From Pseudonocardia broussonetiae (GTDB taxonomy: Bacteria > Actinomycetota > Actinomycetes > Mycobacteriales > Pseudonocardiaceae), in NCBI RefSeq assembly GCF_013155125.1, contig NZ_CP053564.1:2735501-2799500 (forward strand): a stretch of DNA of 64,000 nucleotides, read 5' to 3'. The notes beneath the pieces are model-generated. The model did not search any database and was not told the origin of the DNA. It worked only from the letters and a program-made list of their open reading frames with translations. Position 1 is the first letter of the stretch; every line of letters starts with the position of its first letter. This document shows, piece after piece, positions 35,736 through 45,557 of the stretch. A program made the translations under genes and the position numbers.

Positions 35736-38483
35736 ATGGTGGGTGGGCGGTCCGGCCGCAGGCAGCGGATCACCGAGGCGTTCGACGAGCTCCACGGCGC
35801 GCTGGCGGCCGCGCTCGGCGCCGCCGACGGCCTGCAGGACGCGGCCGTCCGCGCGCACGCGGAGACCCTCGTCGAGCAGTGGCTGCGCACCGAGGGCCTC
35901 GACGACGCCCGAGCCGACCCCGCGCTCGCCGTGCCGCTGGCCAACCCGCAGCTCGCCGACGTCGTCGCGCGGGTGGAGGCCGACCGGGCCGCCGCGTTCG
36001 ACCCGTGGCTGCGCACCGGGCCCGCCGCGCTGACCGAGCTCCTGGAGCGCGCGGCGCCGCTGTCGGCCGGCCTCGAGCCGGGGCGCTGGCTCGGGCAGGT
36101 CGGCAAGTCCGACGGCATCGAGGAGGTGCCCGGGCTCTGGCGGATCGGGGAGGCGCGGATCGGGTCGCCGACCCGCGCCGCCGGGAAGTCGCTGACCCGG
36201 GCCGTCACGTGGCCGGTGGGGGTGCCGCTGCTCGACGAGTCGCACCTGCAGATCACCTCGTCGGGCGACGGGCGCGCGCACGCCGAGGCGCTCGTCGAGA
36301 CGCTGCTGATGCGGGTGGTCAGCCACTTCACGCCCGGGCTGGTGCGGCTGCACGTGTGGGACGTCGGCCAGTTCACCGGCGTCGTCCCCGGCCTCTACCC
36401 GCTCACCCGCAGCGGCCTGCTCACCGTCCACGACCCCGGCCGGCTCTCCCACCTGCTGGAGGAGCTGTCCGACCGGATCCGCCGGGTGCACACCCGCCTG
36501 CTCATCGACGGCCACCCCACGCTGGCCTCGCACGTCGCCGCCACGGGCACGCGGGTCAAGCCCTGGATCGTCACGGTGCTGGTCGGCAACGGCCGCCCGC
36601 TCGCCGACGAGGACCACTGGCAGCTCCAGCGCATCTCCCGCGGCGGGCTCGCGTCCGGGGTCTCGCTGGTGCTCGTCGACGTGCCGGTCACGCTGCAGGC
36701 GCCGCACGAGACGGTGCGGCTGCACGACGGCGGCGCGGCCACGTCGTCGATGACGGGGGAGCACGTCGTCGTCACGCCGGACCCGCCGCTGCCCCGCGAC
36801 GCCGTCACCCGCGCGGCGCACACCCTGGCCGACGCCCACGAGCACGGCCACGCCCGCGCGTTCGCCGACCTGCTGCCCGCGGCCGGGCGCTGGGGCCGCG
36901 AGCGGTCGGTCACCGGGCTGCGCGCGCCGATCGGGTTCGCCGACGGGATGCCGCTGGACGTGGTGCTGGCCGACGAGTCGCCGCACGCCCTGATCGGCGG
37001 CCCGAGCGGCACCGGAAAGACCAACCTGCTGCTCACGATGATCAGCTCGATGGCCGCGCGGTACGACCCCGACGAGCTGGAGTTCTACCTCCTGGACTTC
37101 AAGGAGGGCGTCTCGTTCGCCCAGTTCACGCGCGGGCGGCGGGACACGACGTGGCTGCCGCACGCGCGGCTCGTCGGCGTCAACATCAACACCGACCGCG
37201 AGTTCGGGCTGGCCCTGCTGCAGTTCCTCGCCGACGAGATGCGCCGCCGCGCCGAGGCCGCGAAGGACCACGAGGTCACGAAGCTGGAGGAGCTGCGCGG
37301 GGCCGACCCCGAGGGGCGGTGGCCGCGGATCGTCGCCGTCATCGACGAGTTCCAGCTCCTGTTCTCCGAGCGCGACGACGTCACGAAGAAGGCCACCGCG
37401 CTGCTCGAGGACGTCGCCCGGCGCGGGCGCAGCCAGGGCATCCACCTCGTGCTGGCCAGCCAGGACGTGTCGGGGATCGAGGCGTTCTGGGGGCGGCCCG
37501 CGGTGTTCGAGCAGTTCGTGCTGCGGATCGCGCTGCCCCGCGCGCGCCGGGTGCTGGGCGAGCTCAACGAGGCCGCGATGGACCTCCCGCGCTGGCACGC
37601 GATCGTCAACCACGACTCCGGCGTGCGCCACGGCAACGAGGTCGTGCGCATCCCCGACGCCACCGCCCGCGGCACCACCGACGAGGTGCAGCGCGTGCTG
37701 CACGAGACCTGGTCCACCGGCAGGCCGGAGCCCGTGCTGTTCGACGGCAGCCGCGCCCCCGCCGTGGCCGACCTGCTGCCGCTGCTGCCCGCGGGCGGCC
37801 CGCCGCAGGCGCTGCTGGGGCAGTGCATCGACGTGGCCGGACGCCCCGCCACGGCCGCGCTCGCCGACACCCCCGGCCGCAACGTCGCCGTGCTCGGTGC
37901 CGACGCCGAGGACGCAGGGCGCGTGATCGGGGCGGCGGCCGGGTCGCTGGCCGCGCAGTACCCGGCCGGGTCGGTCGACGTCGTCGTCGCGCCGCTGCTG
38001 GCCGACGCCCGCGCGCTGCTGGCCCGCTTCACCGCCGCGGGGCACGCGCCGGAGGTCGTGATGCTCGACGGGGTGCGGCAGCGGATCGAGGCGCTCGCCG
38101 CCGACGTGGTGGCCCGGCTCGGCGGCGGCCCGCGCCACCCGGTGCTGCTGGTGCTCCTCGGCGCCGACGCGGCCGATCCCGTGCTGGAGCGCGAGGGGAT
38201 CGAGGCGCTGCGCCGGGTGCTGCGGTCGGGCCCGGAGACCGGCGTGCACGTGCTGGGCTGGTGGCGCAGCGTCGCGCGGTTGCGGTCGACGCTCTCGATC
38301 AGCGCCACGCCCGACGACGTCGGCGCGTGGGTGGCGCTCGACGTCCAGGGCAGCGAGCTCGGGGCGCTGGTGCCCGGGATGATGCTGTCCTGGTCGCCGC
38401 GGCCGGGCCGGGGGCTGTTCTACGACCGCGCCCAGCACTCCCGCCCGGAGGTCGTGATCGTGCCGTCGTCGGAGGAGCCGTGA
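35736..38483 (+). CDS. Soluble FtsK/SpoIIIE-type ATPase with three ATPase-like modules
   Basis: A 915-residue protein without membrane helices. The central module is intact: Walker A GGPSGTGKT (421-429), Walker B VIDEF (535-539), FKEGVSFAQFTRGR and the sensor-like LASQDVSGIEAF. The region 160-380 looks like a decayed module (VPLLDESHLQITSSGDGRAH with no P-loop Lys, then VTVLVGNG), and 716-900 like another (NVAVLGADAEDAGRV, LLVLLGADA). Three modules with degenerate partners resemble EccC/EssC of type VII secretion, but here the middle one is active and no membrane anchor exists. The function is unknown. Confidence 0.85.
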   Translation: MVGGRSGRRQRITEAFDELHGALAAALGAADGLQDAAVRAHAETLVEQWLRTEGLDDARADPALAVPLANPQLADVVARVEADRAAAFDPWLRTGPAALTELLERAAPLSAGLEPGRWLGQVGKSDGIEEVPGLWRIGEARIGSPTRAAGKSLTRAVTWPVGVPLLDESHLQITSSGDGRAHAEALVETLLMRVVSHFTPGLVRLHVWDVGQFTGVVPGLYPLTRSGLLTVHDPGRLSHLLEELSDRIRRVHTRLLIDGHPTLASHVAATGTRVKPWIVTVLVGNGRPLADEDHWQLQRISRGGLASGVSLVLVDVPVTLQAPHETVRLHDGGAATSSMTGEHVVVTPDPPLPRDAVTRAAHTLADAHEHGHARAFADLLPAAGRWGRERSVTGLRAPIGFADGMPLDVVLADESPHALIGGPSGTGKTNLLLTMISSMAARYDPDELEFYLLDFKEGVSFAQFTRGRRDTTWLPHARLVGVNINTDREFGLALLQFLADEMRRRAEAAKDHEVTKLEELRGADPEGRWPRIVAVIDEFQLLFSERDDVTKKATALLEDVARRGRSQGIHLVLASQDVSGIEAFWGRPAVFEQFVLRIALPRARRVLGELNEAAMDLPRWHAIVNHDSGVRHGNEVVRIPDATARGTTDEVQRVLHETWSTGRPEPVLFDGSRAPAVADLLPLLPAGGPPQALLGQCIDVAGRPATAALADTPGRNVAVLGADAEDAGRVIGAAAGSLAAQYPAGSVDVVVAPLLADARALLARFTAAGHAPEVVMLDGVRQRIEALAADVVARLGGGPRHPVLLVLLGADAADPVLEREGIEALRRVLRSGPETGVHVLGWWRSVARLRSTLSISATPDDVGAWVALDVQGSELGALVPGMMLSWSPRPGRGLFYDRAQHSRPEVVIVPSSEEP

Positions 38484-38839
38484 GCGCCGCGCGGGAGTAC
38501 AAGGACATCGTTGAGGGGCTGAGCGGCGCCGCCCAGGACCTGCGGGAGCAGGACGCCGAGCGCGCGACGGCGCTGGGCTACCGCCGCGTCGCCCAGCACG
38601 ACGCGATGAGCGAGGCCGCCGCCCGCGCCGGCCTCACCCGCCTGGTCGTGGCGGTGCGGTGGGAGGCGGCGCTGGAGATGCTGTGGGAGGAGTCGTGGCT
38701 GACGCTGCGCCCCCCGCCCGCCCCGGCCCCGGGCGTCGACCCGGCGCGGGTGGACGAGCTGGACGCCGAGGCCACCCGGAGCTTCGAGGCGCTCCAGGAG
38801 GCGGCCCGGCGGCGCCGCTTCGGCCTGCGCCCCCGCTGA
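38480..38839 (+). CDS. 119-residue helical protein, third gene of the FtsK operon
   Basis: A soluble, mostly helical, charged protein beginning MSAAREYKDIVEGLSGAAQD, with a Pro-rich break (LRPPPAPAPGVDP) and an Arg-rich end (RRRRFGLRPR). I recognise no family. Its GTG overlaps the ATPase stop by four bases (GTGA), so translation is coupled and a role with the ATPase is likely. The strong hairpin at 38876-38932 follows. Confidence 0.7.
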   Translation: MSAAREYKDIVEGLSGAAQDLREQDAERATALGYRRVAQHDAMSEAAARAGLTRLVVAVRWEAALEMLWEESWLTLRPPPAPAPGVDPARVDELDAEATRSFEALQEAARRRRFGLRPR

Positions 38840-38841
38840 CG

Positions 38842-38955
38842 CCCCGACACACGCGCAACGAGACCCCGACACACGCGCAACGAGACCCCGACTCGCGGGC
38901 TCGAAAGGCCCGCGAGTCGGGGTCTCGTTGCGGCCGTGTCGGGGTCTCGTCGCGC
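38842..38955. repeat. Compound palindrome with 25-bp perfect hairpin and 22-bp direct repeats
   Basis: The arms 38876-38900 and 38908-38932 pair perfectly around a 7-nt loop. Two 22-bp direct copies (38842-38863, 38864-38885) precede, and a diverged inverted copy follows to ~38955. It lies between convergent operons and can terminate both. The core word GAGACCCCGACTCGCGGG recurs near 55.4 and 55.9 kb, marking a dispersed family. Confidence 0.85.
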
Positions 38956-38985
38956 CGGTACCGGGTGCCGAGGGCCGGCGCGGCG

Positions 38986-39171
38986 TCAGGCGTCGGGGTC
39001 GTCGTCGGCGTCGTCGCGGGCCAGGAACGTCGAGAGCCGCTCCACGGCGTCCTCGAAGGCCGGGTTGAGGTCGACGAACGCCTGCAGGCGGTCGGCCAGC
39101 CACTCGATGCTGACCGACTCGCCCTCCCGGCGCTGCGCGAGCTCCTCGATGCCCCGGTCGGTGGAGTACAC
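38986..39171 (-). CDS. DUF6104-like small protein downstream of kgd
   Basis: A 61-residue acidic protein: [20 protein letters not shown], then [20 protein letters not shown], and a DDADDDPDA end. This pattern (DUF6104) often follows kgd in actinobacteria. GTG at 39171 is 2 nt after the kgd stop, so they are co-transcribed. No function is known. Confidence 0.82.
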   Translation of the reverse strand: MYSTDRGIEELAQRREGESVSIEWLADRLQAFVDLNPAFEDAVERLSTFLARDDADDDPDA

Positions 39172-39173
39172 GG

Positions 39174-42100
39174 CTACAGGTCCTCGTAGGCCTCGTCGAT
39201 GAGGGCGTTCTGCTCGACCTCGTGCACCTTCGACGACCCCGCGGCGGGGGCGGCCATCCGGCGGCGCGAGACGCGGCGCCACCCGACGAGGCGCGGCAGC
39301 TTCTCCGGCAGCACCAGCCCGAGGAACGGCCAGGCGCCCTGGTTGGCCGGCTCCTCCTGCACCCAGCGGATGTCCTCCGCGTTCGGGTAGCGGTCGAGGA
39401 CCGCGGCGAGCTGGCGGTCGGCCACCGGGTAGAGCTGCTCGATGCGGACCAGCGCCACGCCGTCGACGCCGCGCTTCTCGCGCTGCGCCGCCAGCTCCCA
39501 GTAGATCTTGCCGCTGCACAGCAGGACGCGGCGGACGTCGCCCGCGGGCCCGTCGTTCTCGCGGTAGCGCGGGTCGTCGATGACCGAGCGGAACCGGCCG
39601 CCGGTGAAGTCGGAGACCGGGCTGACGACCGCGCGGTTGCGCAGCATCGACTTCGGCGTGAAGCAGATCAGCGGGCGCTGCATCCCGTCCATGGCGTGGC
39701 GGCGCAGCAGGTGGAAGTAGTTGGCGGGCTCCGACGGCACGGCGACCGTCATCGACCCCTCCGCGCACAGCGTCAGGAACCGCTCGATGCGGCCCGACGA
39801 GTGGTCGGGGCCCTGGCCCTCGAGGCCGTGCGGCAGCAGCAGCGCGACGTCGGAGGTCTGGCCCCACTTCGCCTCGCCGGACGAGATGAACTCGTCGATG
39901 ATCGACTGCGCGCCGTTGACGAAGTCGCCGAACTGCGCCTCCCAGGCCACGAACGCGCTGGGGTTGGCCACGGAGTAGCCGTACTCGAAGCCGACGGCCG
40001 CGAACTCCGACAGCGCCGAGTCGTAGGGCAGGAAGCGCTCCTGGTCCTTGCTCAGGTTGCGCAGCGGGTAGTACTCCTCGCCGGTGCGGCGGTCGATCAC
40101 GACCGAGTGCCGCTGGACGAACGTGCCGCGGCGGCTGTCCTGCCCGGACAGGCGCACGAGCTTGCCGTCCATCACCAGCGCGCCCATCGCGATGAGCTCG
40201 GCGAAGGCCCAGTCGATGTCGCCCTCGCGCGACATCTTGTGGCGCTTCTCCAGCACCGGCTTGACGCGCTGGTGCACGGTGAAGCCCTCGGGCAGCTCGA
40301 CGTGCGCGTCGCCGATGCGGTGCAGCACCTCCAGCGGGATCGAGGTGTCGAGGTCGGTGGGGATGGACTGCTCGTCCTCCACCGACGGCGACGCGACGGC
40401 CGGGGTCTTCTCCAGCTCGCGGACCTCGTTGAACACGTGGTCGAGCTGGTTGGAGAAGTCCTTGAGCGCGTGCTCGGCCTCCTCCATGGAGATGTCGCCG
40501 CGCCCGATCAGGGACTCGGTGTAGATCTTGCGGACGCTGCGCTTGGCGTCGATGACGTCGTACATCGCGGGCTGCGTCATCGAGGGGTCGTCGCCCTCGT
40601 TGTGGCCGCGGCGGCGGTAGCAGATCATGTCGATCACGACGTCGTTGTGCCAGCGCTCGCGGTACTCGACCGCCAGCTTGGCCACCCAGACGCACGCCTC
40701 GGGGTCGTCGCCGTTCACGTGGAAGACCGGCGCGTCGATCATCTTCGCGACGTCGGTGCAGTACTGCGAGGACCGCGAGTGCTCCGGGGCGGTGGTGAAG
40801 CCGACCTGGTTGTTGACGACGACGTGCACGGTGCCGCCGGTGCGGTAGCCGCGCAGCTTCGCGAGGTTGAGCGTCTCGGCCACGACGCCCTGCCCGGCGA
40901 ACGCCGCGTCGCCGTGCATCATCAGCGGCAGGACCGTGAAGCCGCCCTCGCCCTTGTCGAGCAGGTCCTGCTTGGCGCGGACGAGGCCCTCCAGGACCGG
41001 GTCGACGGCCTCGAGGTGCGACGGGTTGGACGCCAGCGACACCACGGTCTCGCCGTCGCCGAACATCCGGAAGTACTTGCCCTCGGCGCCCAGGTGGTAC
41101 TTGACGTCGCCGGAGCCGTGGGCCTGGCCCGGGTCGAGGTTGCCCTCGAACTCGCGGAAGATCTGGCTGATCGGCTTGCCGACGATGTTGGCGAGCACGT
41201 TGAGCCGGCCGCGGTGCGGCATGCCGACGACGACCTCGTCGAGCTCGTGCTCGGCGGCCTTGTCGAGCACCGCGTCGAGCAGCGGGATGACGGTCTCGCC
41301 GCCCTCGAGCGAGAACCGCTTCTGCCCGACGTACTTGGTCTGCAGGAACGTCTCGAACGCCTCGGCCGCGTTGAGCTTGGACAGGATGTACTTCTGCTCG
41401 GCCGCGTGCGGCTTCTGGTGCGGCACCTCGATGCGCTCCTGCAGCCAGGTGCGCTGCTCGGGGTCGGCGATGTGCATGTACTCGGTGCCGATGGTGCGGC
41501 AGTAGGAGTCGCGCAGCAGGCCCAGCACGTCGCGCAGCTTCATCCGCTCGCGCCCGCCGAAGCCGCCGCAGGCGAACTCGCGGTCGAGGTCCCACAGCGT
41601 GAGGCTGTGCGAGAGCACGTCGAGGTCGGGGTGGCGGCGCTGGCGGTAGTTGAGCGGGTCGGTGTCGGCCATCAGGTGGCCGCGCGTGCGGTAGGCGTCG
41701 ATCAGCTCGATGACGCGGGCGGTCTTGTCGACGGCGCCGTCGGGGATGTCCTGCACCCAGCGCACGGGCTCGTAGGGCACCCGCAGCGAGCGGAAGATGT
41801 CGTCGTAGAAGTCGTCCTCGCCCAGCAGGAGCTGGTGCACGCGGCGCAGGAAGTCGCCGGACTCCGCGCCCTGGATGATGCGGTGGTCGTACGTCGACGT
41901 CAGCGTGATGATCTTGCTGATGCCGATCTGGGCGAGCCGCTCGTCGCTGGCGCCCTGGAACTCGGCCGGGTACTCCATCGCGCCGACGCCGACGATCGTG
42001 CCCTGGCCCTGCATCAGGCGCGGCACGGAGTGGTTGGTGCCCAGCGTGCCCGGGTTGGTGAGGCTGATCGTGGTGCCGGCGAAGTCCTCGCCGGTGAGCG

Positions 42101-42995
42101 CGCCGTTGCGAGCCTTGCGGACGATGTCCTCGTAGGCCGACCAGAACTGCGCGAACGTCATCGCCTCGCAGCCCTTGATGGAGACGACGACGAGCGAGCG
42201 CTGCCCGTTCTTGCCGGGCAGGTCGATGGCCAGGCCGAGGTTGACGTGGTCGGGCTGGACGACGGTGGGCTTGCCCTCGACCTCGACGAAGTGCCGGTTC
42301 ATCACCGGGAAGGCGGCCAGCGCCTTGACGACCGCGTAGCCGATCAGGTGCGTGAAGCTGATCTTGCCGCCGCGGGTGCGCTTGAGCTGGTTGTTGATGA
42401 CGACGCGGTTGTCGGCGAGCAGCTTCGCGGGCACCGCGCGCACGCTCGTGGCCGTGGGCACGGCCAGCGAGGCGTTCATGTTCTTGACGACGGCGTTGGC
42501 GGCGCCGCGGATCGGCGTGGACTCGCCGTCGCCGCCGATGGGGGCGGCGGGCTTCGCGGCCTGGCTCGACGAGCCGGCGGCCGGCTTGGCCTTCTCCTTC
42601 TCCGCGGCCGGCGCGGCCTTCTTCTCCGCCTGCGCGGGGGCCTTCTTCTCGGGAGCGGCCTTCTCCGGAGCCGTCCTCCCGGGCTCGCTCTTCGCCGGCG
42701 CGGCGCCGTTGGCGGCCGGGGGCTCCATCGCGGCGCGGTCGGCCGTGCGGCGCTCCTCGGTGGGCTCCGCGGGCTCGGCGGTGGGCGTCGGGGGCGGTCC
42801 CGGTGGCGTCGACGGGGAGGCGGCGCCGTTGGTGTCGGCGGGCGTGCCGTCCCCGGGGCGGTAGTCGGCGAAGAACTCGTGCCATGCCGGGTCGACCGTG
42901 GACGGGTCGTCGAGGAAGCGCTGGTACATCTCCTCGACGAGCCACTCGTTGGGACCGAAGTCACTGGCCGGGTTCGAGGTACTGCTGCTGGACAC
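39174..42995 (-). CDS. kgd: Multifunctional 2-oxoglutarate decarboxylase/dehydrogenase (Kgd, SucA-like E2-E1 fusion)
   Basis: A 1273-residue TCA-cycle enzyme fusing a short acidic N-terminal segment, an Ala/Lys/Pro-rich linker, an E2-type succinyltransferase core (catalytic His in [16 protein letters not shown] near residue 370) and a thiamine-diphosphate E1o domain ([46 protein letters not shown]). There is no lipoyl domain, as usual in actinobacteria. The N-terminal segment is where GarA binds in relatives. GTG at 42995 gives [20 protein letters not shown], the family start. Confidence 0.96.
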   Translation of the reverse strand: MSSSSTSNPASDFGPNEWLVEEMYQRFLDDPSTVDPAWHEFFADYRPGDGTPADTNGAASPSTPPGPPPTPTAEPAEPTEERRTADRAAMEPPAANGAAPAKSEPGRTAPEKAAPEKKAPAQAEKKAAPAAEKEKAKPAAGSSSQAAKPAAPIGGDGESTPIRGAANAVVKNMNASLAVPTATSVRAVPAKLLADNRVVINNQLKRTRGGKISFTHLIGYAVVKALAAFPVMNRHFVEVEGKPTVVQPDHVNLGLAIDLPGKNGQRSLVVVSIKGCEAMTFAQFWSAYEDIVRKARNGALTGEDFAGTTISLTNPGTLGTNHSVPRLMQGQGTIVGVGAMEYPAEFQGASDERLAQIGISKIITLTSTYDHRIIQGAESGDFLRRVHQLLLGEDDFYDDIFRSLRVPYEPVRWVQDIPDGAVDKTARVIELIDAYRTRGHLMADTDPLNYRQRRHPDLDVLSHSLTLWDLDREFACGGFGGRERMKLRDVLGLLRDSYCRTIGTEYMHIADPEQRTWLQERIEVPHQKPHAAEQKYILSKLNAAEAFETFLQTKYVGQKRFSLEGGETVIPLLDAVLDKAAEHELDEVVVGMPHRGRLNVLANIVGKPISQIFREFEGNLDPGQAHGSGDVKYHLGAEGKYFRMFGDGETVVSLASNPSHLEAVDPVLEGLVRAKQDLLDKGEGGFTVLPLMMHGDAAFAGQGVVAETLNLAKLRGYRTGGTVHVVVNNQVGFTTAPEHSRSSQYCTDVAKMIDAPVFHVNGDDPEACVWVAKLAVEYRERWHNDVVIDMICYRRRGHNEGDDPSMTQPAMYDVIDAKRSVRKIYTESLIGRGDISMEEAEHALKDFSNQLDHVFNEVRELEKTPAVASPSVEDEQSIPTDLDTSIPLEVLHRIGDAHVELPEGFTVHQRVKPVLEKRHKMSREGDIDWAFAELIAMGALVMDGKLVRLSGQDSRRGTFVQRHSVVIDRRTGEEYYPLRNLSKDQERFLPYDSALSEFAAVGFEYGYSVANPSAFVAWEAQFGDFVNGAQSIIDEFISSGEAKWGQTSDVALLLPHGLEGQGPDHSSGRIERFLTLCAEGSMTVAVPSEPANYFHLLRRHAMDGMQRPLICFTPKSMLRNRAVVSPVSDFTGGRFRSVIDDPRYRENDGPAGDVRRVLLCSGKIYWELAAQREKRGVDGVALVRIEQLYPVADRQLAAVLDRYPNAEDIRWVQEEPANQGAWPFLGLVLPEKLPRLVGWRRVSRRRMAAPAAGSSKVHEVEQNALIDEAYEDL

Positions 42996-43175
42996 GCTGA
43001 GGACCGCCTTGATCGGATCGCGTCTTCGCCGGGACTTCACGCCAGGTTAGTCCCCGGCGTGCGGCCCGGGTATCGCGGCAGAGGTGACGGCGGGGAGACA
43101 TCGGGCACGAGGTGGTGCCCGGTGCGCCGTACGGCCGCGCGCGGGATGATCCGGGCCCCCGACGAGAGGACTCCC

Positions 43176-43634
43176 GTGAGCCGCCCACCGCTTCCCCCGT
43201 TCGACGCCACGACCGCCGCCCGGAAGGTCCAGGCCGCCGAGGACGCCTGGAACACGCGCGACCCGGAGAAGGTCGCGGCGGCCTACAGCGAGGACTCCGT
43301 CTGGCGCAACCGCGACCGGTTCGTCACCGGCCGCGCCGAGATCGCCGAGTTCCTGCGCGGGAAGTGGGACCGGGAGCTCGAGTACGCGCTGCGCAAGGAC
43401 CTGTGGGCGTTCGAGGGGAACCGGATCGCCGTGCGCTTCCAGTACGAGTGCCGCGACGTCGACGGGCAGTGGTGGCGCTCCTACGGCAACGAGCTCTGGG
43501 AGTTCGACGCCGAGGGCTACATGCGCCGCCGCGAGGCCAGCATCAACGACGTGCCGATCGCGGAGTCCGAGCGGCGCATCCACGGGCCGCGGGCCGAGGC
43601 CGACCACGGCGGGCCGGAGCAGCCGCTCCGGTAG
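43176..43634 (+). CDS. DUF1348 / NTF2-like protein
   Basis: A 152-residue protein of the SnoaL/NTF2-like fold. [43 protein letters not shown] and the later [18 protein letters not shown] are DUF1348 signatures. The cone-shaped barrel could bind a small molecule, but no catalytic role is established. The GTG has the ribosome site GAGAGGA (43163-43169). It lies divergent from kgd and convergent with the CU044_5270-like gene. Confidence 0.88.
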   Translation: MSRPPLPPFDATTAARKVQAAEDAWNTRDPEKVAAAYSEDSVWRNRDRFVTGRAEIAEFLRGKWDRELEYALRKDLWAFEGNRIAVRFQYECRDVDGQWWRSYGNELWEFDAEGYMRRREASINDVPIAESERRIHGPRAEADHGGPEQPLR

Positions 43635-43646
43635 ATGGCGCGTCGG

Positions 43647-44411
43647 CTACGGCTGCTCGCCCAGCTCGTCGACGACCGCGCTGTGCACGGCCGTCTCGCC
43701 GATGAGCGTGTGGAGCGGGAGGTCGCAGCGGGACTCGGTGCGGGTGGTGTCGCGCTCGCCCGCGAACTGGCCGTCGGCGATGTCGATCATCAGCTCGGTG
43801 CGGGTGCGCCCGGCGTCGTGGACGAGCACGAGGCACTCGCGGCCGTCGAACGCGGACGTCCCGCCGGCGAGCGTGACGCCCGGCAGCCCGGTGAGCGCCT
43901 GGTAGAGCGCGGCGCGCAGGTCGGCGGGCACGAGGCAGGTGCGCAGGGCGTCGACGGCGCCGCTGAACGGCGAGGCCCACCGGCCGGGGTGGTCGTCCTG
44001 CAGGCGCTGCAGGAGCGCGGCGGGATCGCGGGGGAGGCGGTCGAGGAACTCCGGCGTCGGGGCCTGCCAGCTGCCGCGGCGGCGCTGGGAGGGCTCGACG
44101 CAGCGGTCGCGCTCGCGGTGGAACTCGCCGTAGGGCGCCCGGAACAGCCCGACCGGGGCGACGTCGTGCAGCTCGAACCCGTCCTCCTGCGCCTGCTCCA
44201 GGGAGCCGGTGAGCCAGCGCTGGCGGCCGGTCAGCGAGCGGTCGAGCAGCCAGTCGCGATCGGGCTGCGCGGGGATCCAGGTGCGCAGCCGGTGCTCGGT
44301 GAGGTGCTGGTGCGCGCCGAAGCTGCCCAGCCACCACGCGTCCGTCGCCACGAACCGGTACTGCTCCGGCCCCATCGGGTCGTCGGACGTGGCGATGACG
44401 AGGTCGAGCAA
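43647..44411 (-). CDS. CU044_5270-family protein, lacking the usual N-terminal membrane anchor
   Basis: A 254-residue protein resembling the C-terminal extracytoplasmic part of CU044_5270 family members (MGPEQYRFVATDAWW, LPRDPAALLQRLQDD, ALRTCLVPADLRAALYQALTGLPGVTLAGG). Family proteins usually have an N-terminal cytosolic part and one membrane helix and follow a sigma-factor gene; none of these is present. The TTG at 44411 has GGGAGC about 6 nt upstream, so a short expressed form is possible. It could equally be a 5'-deleted remnant. Confidence 0.6.
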   Translation of the reverse strand: MLDLVIATSDDPMGPEQYRFVATDAWWLGSFGAHQHLTEHRLRTWIPAQPDRDWLLDRSLTGRQRWLTGSLEQAQEDGFELHDVAPVGLFRAPYGEFHRERDRCVEPSQRRRGSWQAPTPEFLDRLPRDPAALLQRLQDDHPGRWASPFSGAVDALRTCLVPADLRAALYQALTGLPGVTLAGGTSAFDGRECLVLVHDAGRTRTELMIDIADGQFAGERDTTRTESRCDLPLHTLIGETAVHSAVVDELGEQP

Positions 44412-44500
44412 CGCACGCTCCCGGGGATCGGTGACGAGGACCGGTACACCTCAGAGTGTGATCCGGTCACCGCTCGTCACCGACACGGCCCCCCCGTCAC

Positions 44501-45532
44501 CTACTGCAGCCACTCCTTCACCTGCGACAACACCTTCTGCGGGTCCGAGCTGATCGGGTTGACGTGGAGGTGGGTCACTCCCGCCTCACGCAGCGCAGCG
44601 ATCCGCTCCTTCACGAACGACGGCGGGCCGATCAGCGAGGTGTGCGCGAGGAACTCGTCGGGCAGCGACGCCGCGGCCTCCTCCTTCTTGCCGTCGAGGT
44701 AGAGGTCCTGCACCGTCTTCGCCTCGTCGGCGTAGCCCTGGCGCTGGAAGACGGTGTTGTAGAAGTTCTTGCCGCGCGCGCCCATGCCGCCCAGGTACAG
44801 CGCGCTCATGTGCCGGTGCAGCTGCCGGGCGCCGTCCATCATGTCGTCCTCGATGGCGAGGATCCCGCCGCCGGTGATCTGCAGCGGACCGAGCTCCGGG
44901 GCGCGCTTCGCGGTGCCGGCGTCGAGGGCGGCACCGAACGTCTCGCGCATCCGCTCCGGCAGCACGACGTGCGGCAGCCAGCCCTGCGCGAGCTCCGCGG
45001 TCAGCTCGACGTTCTTGTCGCCCAGCGCGGCGATCCAGATCGGGATGTCGGAGCGCTTCGGGTGGTTGATCAGCTTGAGCGGCTTGCCCAGGCCGGTGCC
45101 CTGCCCCTCGGGCAGCGGGATCGAGTAGAGCCCCTCGTGCTGCACCTTCTCCCGGCGCCAGACCTGCCGGCAGATGTCGATGACCTCGCGGGTGCGGGCC
45201 ACCGGCTTGTCGTAGGGGACGCCGTGGAAGCCCTCGATGACCTGCGGGCCGGACGCGCCGAGACCGAGGATCGTGCGGCCGCCGCTCAGGGCGTCGAGCC
45301 CGGCCGCCGTCATCGCGGTGAGGGTGGGGGTGCGGCTGTAGATCGGCAGGATCCCCGAGCCGATCTGCAGGCGCTCGGTGCGCGCCGCGAGGTACCCCAT
45401 CAGCGAGACGGCGTCGAAGCTGTACGCCTCCGCCACCCAGACGACGTCGAGCCCCGCCTTCTCCAGGCCGACCACCGCCTCGGCGTTGTTGATCGGGTCG
45501 TCGCCGTACTGGAGTTGAGTCGACAGCAGCAT
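44501..45532 (-). CDS. LLM-class F420-dependent oxidoreductase
   Basis: A 343-residue luciferase-like TIM barrel. It starts MLLSTQLQYGDDPINNAEAV, then VVWVAEAYSFDAVSLMGYLA, QIGSGILPIYSRTPTLTAMTA and LGLGASGPQVIEGFHGVPYDKP, typical of the mycobacterial F420-type LLM set. The ATG is leaderless: TAACAT (45544-45539 on the minus strand) and a 6-nt gap. The substrate is unknown, and FMN use is possible, but the actinobacterial context favours F420. Confidence 0.9.
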   Translation of the reverse strand: MLLSTQLQYGDDPINNAEAVVGLEKAGLDVVWVAEAYSFDAVSLMGYLAARTERLQIGSGILPIYSRTPTLTAMTAAGLDALSGGRTILGLGASGPQVIEGFHGVPYDKPVARTREVIDICRQVWRREKVQHEGLYSIPLPEGQGTGLGKPLKLINHPKRSDIPIWIAALGDKNVELTAELAQGWLPHVVLPERMRETFGAALDAGTAKRAPELGPLQITGGGILAIEDDMMDGARQLHRHMSALYLGGMGARGKNFYNTVFQRQGYADEAKTVQDLYLDGKKEEAAASLPDEFLAHTSLIGPPSFVKERIAALREAGVTHLHVNPISSDPQKVLSQVKEWLQ

Positions 45533-45557
45533 GCGGCGATGTTACCGACGGGTCACG

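Noticed and set aside
35286..38438. Open frame of 1050 codons antisense to the FtsK-type ATPase
   Set aside because: There is no motif, the composition is Arg/His/Gln-rich, and the plus-strand gene has intact Walker motifs.
39222..43634. Open frame of 1470 codons on the plus strand across kgd
   Set aside because: It is antisense to the clearly identified Kgd and has low-complexity Val/Leu/Ala/Arg content without motifs.
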